A DNA stretch of 64,000 nucleotides, from contig CACRSC010000007.1 of NCBI GenBank assembly GCA_902651635.1, positions 204,014 through 268,013 on the forward strand. Direction: 5' to 3'. The DNA comes from Mastigamoeba balamuthi. Its lineage: Eukaryota; Evosea; Mastigamoebida; Mastigamoebidae. Positions 41,025 to 51,573 of the stretch are shown here, piece by piece (the stretch's first letter is position 1; the number at the start of each line of letters is the position of its first letter). Under the pieces are notes generated by a model, which saw only the letters and a list, made by a program, of their open reading frames with translations, made no database searches and was not told where the DNA came from. Both the position numbers and the translations under genes were made by a program.

Positions 41025-43806
41025 ATGAAAAGAGCCGCCGCAGAGGTCGAGGGGAAGATGGACAAGCGCCCGGGCAAGATACCGTGGAAGGGTCCGACTC
41101 GCTCCCCTAGTGTTCTTTCGTCGCCCTTTGTGCAGCCCCTCTCAGAGCTGCGCGGCCCATCCAGCGCCCGAGCCCGCCGAGCGGCATAGGCTGGTGGAGC
41201 TGACGCTGTCCGTCGACAGGCACCTCGAGGCCGAGGCGGTGCTGCGCTCGGCCGTATGGAACGCGTCCAGGGTGCGGCCGCTGCCGACGGTGTTCTTCAC
41301 GTCGCAGACGGCGGGGAGCGGCAAGACTCACTTCTGCCAGCACCTGCTCGAGATCGCCGCCTCCGAGGCCCTCGGGCAGCTTCTCAGGGCGGACCCTGCA
41401 GCCTGGTCTGCCGCTGGCGACGCCCTCGTGCCCGCGCTCAGCGTCATGCGCCGGCAGCAGGGGAGACTGCCCGAGGAGTATATTTCCCGCTGGCGCTCTG
41501 CCCGGACGGTCTACGTCGACCTCGCCAAGGAAGTCGCGGAGACCTCGGCAGAAGCCACGTTCAGCCAGCTCCTCCTCCACGCCGTCTACACGAAGGCCAC
41601 TGAGCACGCGATCGACCCGGCGAAGCTCTTTGAGCGCGGCGACACAGCAGGACACGTTCTGGCTGTGCGTGAGCCGATGTGGTGGCGAGCTCTCCTGACG
41701 CTCGACCATTGCAGGCCTTGCGCGCCAAGACCGGCCACGCGGGGCCCTTGTTCATCGCGTTCGACGAGATCGGGGCCGTGGAGGAGCGGTGGTCGGCTCT
41801 GGAGGAGATGATGCCGAGGGTGGGCGAGGACCCCAGCAGGCCCCGGATCCGGCCGTACGAAGTGCTCTTCCAGGCCGTCTCGGGCCTCGCTGCCGAGCGG
41901 GTGCGGACCCCAGTATCCCGATGCTGCGCAGACCCCAACACGGCCCCCTGCCCCACCCACCACCAGGATGTCATCGTGTTCTGTGCTGGAAAGACACAGG
42001 CGTTGATCGAGTATGCCGCGCGCCCGGACTGCACTTGGATCACGCCTCGCGTCATTCTACGGTTACTGCCTCTGAGACCGATTTCTGTAGGGCCGCATCT
42101 TCGGTCGTCCTCAGACAGCTGATTTCGGCCTGAGCGCAGGTCGAGGGTCTCCTCACGATCCTCAAAACGGCCAGCTGGAAGGGAAGAGTGCTGCAGGACA
42201 TGGTCCTCTGCGACGAGCGCGTCGAGGAGAAGAACGGCAAGGTGCTCGTCCTGGCAGCGGCGATAATCCGGCGGACGGGTGGATTGCCTCGCCTCGTCCA
42301 GCTCGCTCTGTCCTTCCTCGCGTACACGCCGAGCGCGCAGACTCTGGAAGGTGCCTTGTGGGCCCTCGACGGGGAGGTCAAACACAAGGCCGTTGCCGAG
42401 CTCAACCACTGGGAAGGCAGGCCCGCTATCACCGGGCGCATGCAGGTGCCCATCGCAACGCTCGCAGCAATGCGTAAGCCTCCTCCCCCCCTCTCTGGGA
42501 GAGCAGCAGGGCGGAGACTCAGCACGCAGTCGAAGCAGACATCCTCCGCATCCCCATCAGAGAAGACCTGGAGATGCTACTTGAGAATCACTTCCGTCGG
42601 GCCCTGGACATGGCGAACAACTTCGGCATGAACTTCAGGCTGGTCGCTGATGACGTGTACGAGCTTGTTGTGGGCGAGTGGACGCCAGAGCTCTACGGCA
42701 AGGGCGTGGACTGTCTGCTCTTTACGACATTATCGAGGCTGTTGCCCCGCGTGCCGCGCCTGCCCCCGGTCCACGCGAGGGGCCTCCTTAACGTCTCCCT
42801 CTGTTTTGTGTCGTGCGGGTCGGTCCGCTGCCGGTTGGCGCAGGCCATCGCCGATGTCCCGGGCCTGAAGCACTCTTCCTTTCTGGCTGCTGCAGCAGTA
42901 TGGACGCGAGAGCGTGCACCAGACGCATTTGCTGCTGTAGAGCCAATCGCTGGGATCCTCAGGCAGAGTTCAGGATCGGAGGCCGACGGCAAGCACAAAG
43001 AGAAAGAAGTTGTTCAGACAGAGGTATGCAGGGAGACCGAGAGAGATTGCTTCAGCACTGCCGAGTGGGGTCCGTTCATGGAGCACCTCACGGCCAAGGG
43101 GAGGATGAACAATTTCTGCCTGCCCGCAGTGCACAGCCCTGGGGGCCCTGACGCTCTCCTGCCCCTCGAGGACTCGGCGAACCCGGAGCGTCTGTCCACT
43201 CTCGCTCTGTTCCACCTGCGGGGCCTGCGGCTGCGGCCCAGGGGCTCGAGCAGCTGGAGCGACGTCTCCAGGGAGGTGGAGAGCTGCCTGGCCAGGCCAA
43301 GGGGCTGCGTCGGTGTGGACCCCGAGCTCAAGCTTGTCCTATTTTTCGCCTCGGTGCAGCTGGACGCGAGCATCGAAGACGTGTTCCAGCAGCGGGGCGC
43401 GAGCCAGGCGCTCGTCTTGGGCGAGGGAAGATGGGGATACCGTCAGCCTGGAGCGGGTGAGGGGATAGCCACGTTCGAGGTCAGCGCCCAACAGCCTTTT
43501 TGGGCGAGTGCTCACCGTTTTCCTCGCCAGAGAACCTCGGAGGAAACCCCAGAGGACTTTGTGAAGGTTCTCGATATCCCAAGGAACTGCGAGCTCGTCA
43601 TATGGGGCCCTGAGGCTGTGAGGGTCTTCTTTGGTGAGGGACAGTTGGAGGCGCTCTGGCAGATCCCGAGCGCGGGCTATCAGTACGGATGCAGGATTCT
43701 GTCATTCTTCCAGTCGAGCCTCTTCGATGAAGGTGCACGGCTACCCTCCTCGCCAGCAGTCAAGTCTCTCACAGTTGGCTTCCGTTTGTCTCAGTCGTCA
43801 GGGTGA
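41025..43806 (+). CDS. P-loop ATPase of accessory type (crinkler/RHS-like?), unnamed
   Basis: A multi-exon gene directly beside the MITE-like element. It has a Walker A (TSQTAGSGKTHF), a Walker B-like FIAFDEIG in a later exon, then segments such as RVLQDMVLCDER, AAIIRRTGGLPRLVQLAL and a C-terminal exon from 42574 (LLENHFRRALDMANNFGMNF to the stop at 43806). The layout recalls large P-loop proteins of the crinkler/retrotransposon-hotspot type found as expanded families in protists, but the match is weak. An exon beyond 43806 (LLPYIFKLKRDRMMGKSMRG, to about 44100) may continue it. Exon borders are mostly unresolved and the first exon is uncertain. Confidence 0.5.
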
Positions 43807-44489
43807 ACCTCTGAAGCACACCAGAAAGTTCTTTTTGTTGTTGTTGGTGCCAGCTGCTTCCATACATCTTCAAGCTGAAAAGGGACCGAATGATGGGGAA
43901 AAGCATGAGGGGGCAGTGGTTGTTCAACAGGAGAGTCTGCCACTATCTGCAAGCAATAACACAAAGGGATCAGCCAGATGTGCGTGGTCGCTCAGCCATT
44001 CTCCTCAACGCCCTTGGACTCGAACATAGTAATCAAGTGGTGCCCCTCTGCCCATGCACCACTGTCCGTGCACCACCACACAGTGTACACAGGCAATCAC
44101 AGTAACATCACAGAGCACACGGAACCCCACTATCTGGGCCTCCATGCCCTCAGCCCTCTTTTGGTGCAGATCATCCAGCCCAATGCAGCGCAGTGGCAGA
44201 GCACGCTCCACGTGTCTGCCACTGTTCACCAACAGACTGCCCAGCGATATGCTCTGTGGCACCAAACCCGTGGTAGATGTCATTATTCATGACACATTCA
44301 TACAGGAGATCAACTTCACTGCAAACTGCCAGCAGCAGGTGCTGAAACCACAGAGCCACATCCCACAGCACAGTGCACCCCATAGATCTCAATGTGGTCC
44401 CCATGAGCAGCTCAAGGACTGTGAAAAAGCCAAACTTGCAGACATAGTCCACAGTGCATTTGTGGTACAGCGATTGCCCGCAAAATGAA
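43807..44489. other. Gene-poor stretch
   Basis: Besides a possible last exon of the P-loop gene up to about 44100, both strands have short open frames over 44030-44480 without a recognisable product. It could be a repeat fragment. Confidence 0.35.
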
Positions 44490-44494
44490 AAAAT

Positions 44495-44565
44495 TCCGAA
44501 GCCGGGAATCGAACCCGGGGCAAGCAGGTGAGAGCCGCTTATGTTACCAACTACACCACTTCGGA
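44495..44565 (-). tRNA. tRNA-Glu (CTC)
   Basis: The minus strand folds as a 71-nt tRNA: acceptor TCCGAAG/CTTCGGA, a D arm with GTGTAGTTGGTAACAT, anticodon loop CTCTCAC on stem AGCGG/CTGCT, and T arm CCGGGTTCGATTCCCGG. The anticodon CTC reads GAG. There is no intron, and no CCA is encoded. The internal A and B boxes for RNA polymerase III are intact. Confidence 0.93.
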
Positions 44566-45108
44566 AGCTTATAGCTATATAATGCAACCTCGGCAATGCA
44601 GGCTGCCACCTCAACTCCCCGTGGCTGAGAGTCCTGGATCCAGGATGTGCCTCCGAGTCTTAAATACTACACTATTGTACGCAATTCAAACTCACCTGTC
44701 TGACAATTACGAAGCAGCAGGACACCCTGGTGTTTGTTATCTGTCCAGTTCTCTTGTCAGTTGAGGTTATGTGTTTGATCATGAGAGTTAGTGATACACG
44801 TCACTTATGGGTGCATCGAAATACCCACTTCAAATATTCCAGTACCGTATCTACAGTTTATTTCCCCGCGGAAATGTGTGTGCAGTATGTGGCGCTCGCT
44901 GACGAGCTGCTCACATAGATCAGAGCCACGAGTGTTCGGTTTTGCCCCTGGCTGACATGCCCCACCTGATTCGTGTGTGTGCGGGCCCCGCGCTGCTGCT
45001 GCTCTGCAGCCTTTTGGATACATTATGTGATTTCTTTTTTTTCCTGTCAGGGTTCTAGAGGAGTTAGTGTAGTGTTCTGTTCGCCATAACGATGAGCAAT
45101 TTTGTATC
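44566..45108. other. Intergenic region, nothing recognised
   Basis: About 540 bp between the tRNA and the ORC5 stop, lower in GC than the genes. No coding frame of interest is seen. Confidence 0.4.
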
Positions 45109-46431
45109 CTATTGATATGTTATGCTATCCTCCAAAATAAATGGAGGAACAAGTGTCCGTGCGAGTGTCGAGACGAGTTCTTTCTGTGCCGTGCACTCAA
45201 CTCTGGTTCTGAGGGTCAGCCGGTCCCCTGACTTGCTCACTGGCTGCACCATGTGCAGCTCCACGAGAACGCGAAGCTGGGACAGCAGAGACTCACATAT
45301 CGCTCCCCGCTCTGTCATTTCCCCGCCTTGCTGCCTCGACAACTTGTCGTCGTCTGCGAAGAGGCTGCGCTCCACCATGAGCATGCGCAGCACCGAGAAC
45401 TGCTTCGACTCCTTGAGTATGACATTCTTCAGTTGCGCTCCTCCCAGTCCTTGCCCGCCAGCAGTTGTGTGCGACGCCATGTATGCTGCGACCAGCAGCC
45501 TTCGTATGTGCACATACCAGGCATTAGTGGACTCGCTGCACCCCCAAGAGGCTGAGTTGCGTGCCTGACAGCCTTTGGCGAGAGGGAAAGGTTCGGCTTG
45601 GCGGCAGCATTATCCTTCTGCTTCCTCCCGTACAGGTCGATGAACTTGGAGATGGCGGCGCTGTCTGTGGGGGGGGGGGAATCGAGTGAGTTGCCACAGC
45701 CCAGCACGTCACACGGATGCTGCAAAGGGGGTAAGCGTGTGCGTGCGGGTCTTGCTGTTCTCGAGGAGCTCGAGGAAGGAGCTCAGGTGGGCCGCTGCGA
45801 CCGCGAACACCTTGCACGGGTTGTACGTCGTCTCGCTGGCGCACAGCTGCACCACGCAGCGCACGTACTCAGCCGCCCTGAGCCCTTGCACCTGCCCCAG
45901 CATCCGCGCGACGATCGCTGTCACCTGCTCGCGCCCGTACGGCGCAAAGGGCAGCAGCACAGGCCCCATGCGCTGCGTGTCGCTCGGCGGCGCCTTGCAC
46001 ACGACCACCACTCGCAGGTCGACCCCGGGGCCGCTGCAGCAGCTCGCGTAGAGGTCCGGCAGCCGCAGGAGCCCCGCCGCCGAGTCCCCGGATCCCGCGT
46101 CATCGACGACGACGACGACGAGCGGGGACGCAGAGGCGTCGACGCCGCGCAGGTGGCGCAGCAGCGACCGCACCGTGTCGCACGGGCGCCGCGGGTGCGC
46201 GTCCCGCGTGCCCGGGAGCGCGCGGCAGAGGTCGGCGATGGGGCTGGGGGCCAGCGCGGAGCACCACGCGTGGGCGACGCCCGACGACGCGACGACCGAA
46301 CGCACGACAGACGTCTTGCCGCCTCCAGCGGCGCCGTGGACCACGGCCACGCTCCACATGCCCCTGGGCTGCGCCAAGAGCGCCCGCAGAACGCCCGCCT
46401 CGCGCTGCCTCTCGGGGTACGAGTCAGCCAT
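45109..46431 (-). CDS. ORC5: ORC5, origin recognition complex subunit 5
   Basis: Multi-exon gene starting at 46431. Exon 1 carries the AAA+ core: Walker A HGAAGGGKTS, Walker B VVVVVDDAGSG, and sensor region RVVVVCKAPPS. The C-terminal exon has the ORC5_C-type helices RRLLVAAYMASHT, FSVLRMLMVERSLFADDD and LLSQLRVLVELHMVQPVS. ORC5 is an ATP-binding subunit of the complex that marks replication origins. The first intron seems to have a GC donor (GCAAGACC), since the frame joins at a phase-1 AC acceptor. It is divergent from exportin-7, with GAATATCTTG (46476-46485) between them. Confidence 0.8.
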
Positions 46432-46547
46432 CAGGATGGCGCAGGGCGGACAAAAACAGCGGGAGCCAAAGATCCGAATATCTTGCAGTCAACTGAATCT
46501 TCATGGCTTGGTATCTTGTCGTTTATAACCTTAACTGCCGTGCTTCG

Positions 46548-49500
46548 ATGACCGCCCCGACGTCGCTGGCCGAGGCCGAGGCTCTCTGCGAGGTCGCGCT
46601 GTCCGGCGGGCCCTCGCACGCGGCGGCCGAGGCGTCGCTGTCGCTCCTGCCGCCGCCATCGCTGGCGCAGCTACTCTCCTCCACGCCGTCGCCGCACGCG
46701 GCCCTCTACTGCTCGCGCTCGCTCCGCCTCTCCTCGCGCTCGCTCCCGCCGCCCTCGCGCGACTCGGCGCGGTCCGCGTGCTCCGCGTGGCTCTCGCGCG
46801 CCTCGGCCAGCAGCGCTGGTGGCGGGGGCGCAGCGCAGGCGCCGCAGTGGGCCGTCAGCTCCGTCTGCGCCGCCTGGGGCGCCTGCTCGCGCGGCTGCGA
46901 CGCCGCGGTGGTCCTCGCCGAGGCCTCGCGGGCCCCGACGCGCGCGCTGGCGCTGGCGCTGCTGCGGGCGGCCGTCGCGGAGCACTCGGAGGCCCCGCCG
47001 GCCGCCTCGTGCTCGCTGTCCTCGCACAGGGACCAGTGCTCGCGCTTCCGCGACACGTGCCTCGCCCCCTGCCTGCGCGCCGCACGCGACGCCCTCGCGT
47101 CCCCCGCGGCGGGCCCCGGGGAGGTGTCCAGCGCGCTGGCGCTGGCGCTCGAGTGCCTGAGGTACGACTTCAGCTGCGGGGCGTCGCCGGCGACAGACTC
47201 GCAGCGCGCGAGGGACTTGGAGCCGCCGCTGCTGGCGGAGCTCGTGCAGGGCGGGGGCACGGAGGATATCTACGAGCACGTCCCGGCGTTCCCCTTGTCG
47301 TGGGCGGCGGAGTTCTGGGCGGGGGAGGGCCCGGGCTGCCTCGTCGACGTGCTCTACGGCGCGTACGCCGCGGTGCGCACGCCGCCCGAGTCCGCGTGGG
47401 CCCTCGAGTGCGTCGCCGCGATGACGTCGGCCAAGCGCTCGTTCTACGAGAAGTCCGGGGTCCCCGCGCTGCCCTTCGTCTCCAAGGTCCTCCGAGGGGC
47501 CAGCCAGCTCATGACGTCGAGGTGAGGGGTCGTCCTCCACTGGCTGTGCCGCTGCGCTTGTACTGATCGTGTCTGTTGGCGCTGTCTGTTTTGCCCCCAG
47601 GGTCGGGCTCGAGCACCAGGAGAACCACCACGCGCTCTGCAAGCTGTTCGCGCAGGAGAGGCAGCCGCACATGTTCGAGCAGGCGCTCCTGCTGCCCAAC
47701 TGGCCCGATATTGCGCAGACCCTCGTGGGATTCACTCTGGAGAGCCTCAAGGTACTTCTGCCCACGTTGCGTGCCCCCCTGCGCTGGACTCACTGTCATC
47801 CCCTTCAGGCGTGGCAATGGGCTGGCAACAGCGTGCACTTCCTTCTGGGCATCTGGTCGTACATGAGCCTGTACTGCGTTGGCTGCACTCCTGAGGTGCT
47901 CGCGGACCGCCCATCCCCAAACACGAATGACGACGCCCTCTGACACAGGAGGTAAGCGAGGCCATGGTGGAGGCTGTCCTCGAGACAACCTTCTCCGTCA
48001 CGTCCGCGTATATCGCCTCGCGCTTGGAGGCGATCGCGTATCTCCAGCAGAACCATGGTGCTGGCTTCGACGACCCTCTGGACGACAACTACCTGTCTGT
48101 GCGCATCTAAAACGGTGTGCCGTTTGCCCGCTGTGTGACCCCCGTGTCTTCTGCAGGAGCTGATGCTGTTCGCGCCGTTTCTGTTCCTGTCCAAGCCTGC
48201 AAAAGCCCGCACCACCATATTCGGCCACATCGACAATGCCGTCGGCGCTCTCTTCCGCGAGGGCAAAGACTCGTCTCGCCAGCTTGCGTGGCTCTTCTAC
48301 CTCGCGTCCGCGTTTATCCGCCGCAGGGACCTCCTCGGGGCAGACTCCAAGGAGGAGGACAACGCCGACGCCTACCTGCTCTCGAGGTGCATCACGACGC
48401 TCTCGCAGCTGGCCAGCCGCGATGTGCTGGGGTCTGGGTCGAACGTGCCCATTCCCAAGACGAGCCTCGCCATCATTCTGCGCTCCCTGATGTTCCTTGT
48501 GAAGCGGACGGTCAAGTCAAACCAGCGGGACTCGGACCTGTACTGCTGCGTGCAGTCATGCGTTGGCGAGGACCTGGGGCTGCTCCTGTCCCGCTGTGCT
48601 TGCGCAGTTATAGACTCGGTGTCGCAGTACGCTCCGCATGTGGCGCACGAGGCTGCGCAGCTCCTGGAGGTTCTCCTGCGCGAGGGGTCCGACAGGGAGA
48701 TGGACTTGCTCGAGACTCTGCTCACGGGCAACGCCAGACTGCCCCCTGCTGTGCGCAGATCCGTCCTGTCTACGTTCTCCCGGCTCTCGCTATCTCTCGG
48801 GGTCAGCAACCTCCTGGAGGCCCCCGACGAGGCCATCGACAGGAGAGTCGATCGGGTCATCCGCCTCGTCGCCCCTCGCATGGGAGAGCTCGTCGTCTCC
48901 GACGCGCAGGTCCGCTCGAGTGAGCCCTGGCTGCGCTCGGCCGCCGCCTGCGTGACAGAGCTCACCGCCATCGTCGCGGGGCTCCACGAGGACACACCCA
49001 CAGACACGAGAGCCATCGAGTCGCTGATCTACTGGCTGCACCCGCAGTACACACAGCTCTTCCTTCTGCAGGCGTCCGCTGCGGACGACAGCAGCAAGGC
49101 GGGCCTGCTGTCCCGGAGCAACGGCGGCGCGCTCGACATGGCCTCTGCGGTGCTGAAGCTCTGCGTCTGCCTCTCGCGCCTCAGCGCGGCCTCTGGGGAC
49201 ATCTTCTTCGTTGTGTCCACGACGCTCGAGTCGTGGTCCGCCCTCGTCACGTACGCGTGCCAGCAGCCGCCCCGAGCCACCGAGACGTCGTACCCGGTCA
49301 GGGAGGTCGGCGTCCGCTGCTCCAAGCGGCTGCTGCAGTCTGTCGTGCACCTCTTCGCGTGCACGCAGACCAAGGCCCTGTGGGAGCAGGACAGGTTCGT
49401 CGGGTGCAGGAGCCCCGGCGTCGTCGCAGCCGCGCTCGTGCAGTCGCTGCCCCGCGAGGAGATCTGCCAGCCCGCGCTGCTCAGCTGCACGCTCAGCTCG

Positions 49501-50106
49501 CTGGCCAGCGCGTGCTCGCGCGGCTGCTCCAAGTTTGTGCTGTCGTCGGGGCTGCTCTCCGAGGCGGGCGTCGGCACGCTGTTCGTTGTCCTCAAGGAGG
49601 GCATGGCGTCGTACGACCGCGAGGTCTGCAAGAGCGCCGCGTCGCTGGTCAGCTACCTCTTCTCCGAGTGCGCGTGCCTCTGCGCGCGGCACACCAACTA
49701 CGCGGCCGAGTTCCCCAGGGAGCGCTCTGCGCGGCTGTCCGACGTCGCGAGGTCGTTCGTCCGCAGGGTCGACGCCGCCGACGCCAACGCCATCGTGGCG
49801 GCGACGTTTGGCGCGTGCACGTCGGGGAACCTGAGCGCCACGCAGGCCGCGTCGGCTCTGCTGCCCCTCTGCGCGCTGTTCCCCGCGAGCCTCGGGGCGC
49901 TCGCAGGCGTGCTCAGGGCGCGGCAGAGGGGCGCTGCCGAGGGCGCTGCGGTGGTCGCGAGGCTCGAGGGCATCGACGCGGTGGTCAAGCGCGACGCCAA
50001 GTACCTCGTGTCGTCGGTGACGTCGCTGCAGTGCAGCACGGAGCTCGAGCGTGCCCTCGCCGCCGTCGTGGACGAGGTGGGCCGTGGGCTCTACACGTCC
50101 TTCTGA
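46548..50106 (+). CDS. XPO7: Exportin-7 (RANBP16) family nuclear transport receptor
   Basis: Start chosen at the second ATG (46548), because TSLAEAEALCEVALSGG then aligns with the importin-beta-type N-terminus; an upstream in-frame ATG at 46503 adds 15 unlike residues. Landmarks are ENHHALCKLFAQ, LVGFTLESLKAWQWAGNSVHFLLGIW, a Glu/Val-rich helix before TSAYIASRLEAI, and ELMLFAPFLFLSKPAKARTTIFGHI. Human XPO7 has about 1087 residues; this gene's coding span is similar. It is a HEAT-repeat receptor that binds RanGTP and moves proteins across nuclear pores. Exons are joined by short introns (47523-47601 region, GTACTT donor after ESLK). Confidence 0.82.
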
Positions 50107-50235
50107 GAGGCCGGTGACCTACAACTGAGCAACGCTCACTACTACTATGCGAATGAATAAAACATCAACAGCCATCATCAGGATGACGACTGGGATCGCG
50201 CTCGCATCGGCACAGAATCTGTGGATCCAGATCTG

Positions 50236-50245
50236 GGAGATATTT
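50236..50245 (+). promoter_or_regulatory. GGAGATATTT motif upstream of QueA
   Basis: The motif lies 31 bp before the QueA ATG, showing that a gene of bacterial type has acquired the local upstream signal. Confidence 0.3.
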
Positions 50246-50275
50246 CGGGAAGCCAGATCTACTTTTCCTCACCAC

Positions 50276-51461
50276 ATGACGACCAACCCGCCTGAGCAGC
50301 AGCAGCAGCGCCCGCAGGAGCAGCGGAACCCGACGGCGGAGCGCGAGTACCTCACCGCGGACTTCGACTTCGACCTCCCGCCGTCGCAGATAGCGCAGGA
50401 GCCGGCCTCCCGGCGCGACTGCAGCCGTCTTCTGGTCCTCGACCGCAGCACGCGATCCCTGACGCACTCCCCGGCCTTCCACGACGTCCTCGGCCTCTTC
50501 CGCCCGGGCGACGCCCTCGTCCTCAACGAGACCCGCGTGTTCCCCGCGCGCCTGGTCGGCAGGAGGTCCGGGGGCGGCGTGGCCGAGGTGCTGCTGCTAC
50601 ACCCGGCGGCTGCCCAGGCCCCGCAGGCCGGCAGCGCGGCCGCCGAGTGGGTCGCCCTCGTCTGCCCCGGCCAGAAGCTCCGCCCCGGCAAGCGCGTCGT
50701 CGTCGCCGACGACCTCGCCGTGGACATCGTCGGCGTCACCGACGGCGGCGACAGGGTCGTCAGGCTCGTGACGGATCTCGACGTCGCCCAGGCGATCGAA
50801 AAGGTGCTGCAGTTGCTCTTCCGCGTCCAGGTTCTCCCTCCAGCCTGACGGGTCTCTTCAGTACGGGAGGGTGCCGCTGCCGCCGTACATGCAGCACGAG
50901 CCCACGGACGAGGACCGCGAGCGGTACCAGACGGTCTACGCGCGCGAGAAGGGGTCTGTGGCTGCGCCCACCGCGGGTCTGCACTTCACGCAGCCGCTGC
51001 TGGAGCAGATAGAGGCGCGCGGCGTGCGCATCGCGAGGCTCGTGCTGCACGTGGGGGCCGGCACGTTCAAGCCGGTGGCGGTCGACGACCCGCGCCAGCA
51101 CCACATGCACAGCGAGTGGTACCGAGTGCCCGAGGAGGCCGCCCGCGTCATCAACGAGACCAAGGCGGCCGGTGGGCGCGTCTGGGCCATCGGGACAACG
51201 TCGGTGCGCACGCTCGAGACGGTCGCGGACGAGTCGGGGGTTGTGCGGGCAGCGAGCGGCTGGACGAGCATCTTCATCAGGCCGGGGTACCGCTTCAAGG
51301 TTGTCGACGCCGTGGTGACCAACTTCCACCTGCCCAAGTCCACGCTGCTGATGCTCGTGTCCGCCTTCGCCGGCTACGATTTCGTCATGGACGCCTACAG
51401 GCAGGCCGTGAAGGAGGGCTACCGCTTCTATTCCTACGGCGATGCCATGGCCATCTACTGA
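50276..51461 (+). CDS. queA: QueA, S-adenosylmethionine:tRNA ribosyltransferase-isomerase (bacterial type)
   Basis: Two exons, 50276..50803 and 50862..51461, separated by a 58-nt intron, give about 375 residues, close to bacterial QueA (356). After a Gln-rich start come the core segments: [33 protein letters not shown], then MPLPPY-like [74 protein letters not shown]. QueA makes epoxyqueuosine in bacteria; eukaryotes normally salvage queuine, so this is probably a transferred gene. It is not a contaminant, because it has a spliceosomal intron and eukaryotic neighbours. No targeting peptide is clear. Confidence 0.9.
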
Positions 51462-51573
51462 TCCCATTGCACTACTTTCTACAAGCGAGGAGCGCTACGC
51501 ACTTTGGGCTTCCCGCAGATATTACAGCAGCGCGCCAATGCTCCAGTCGACTGTGTATTCAGGTAGGTGTAAT

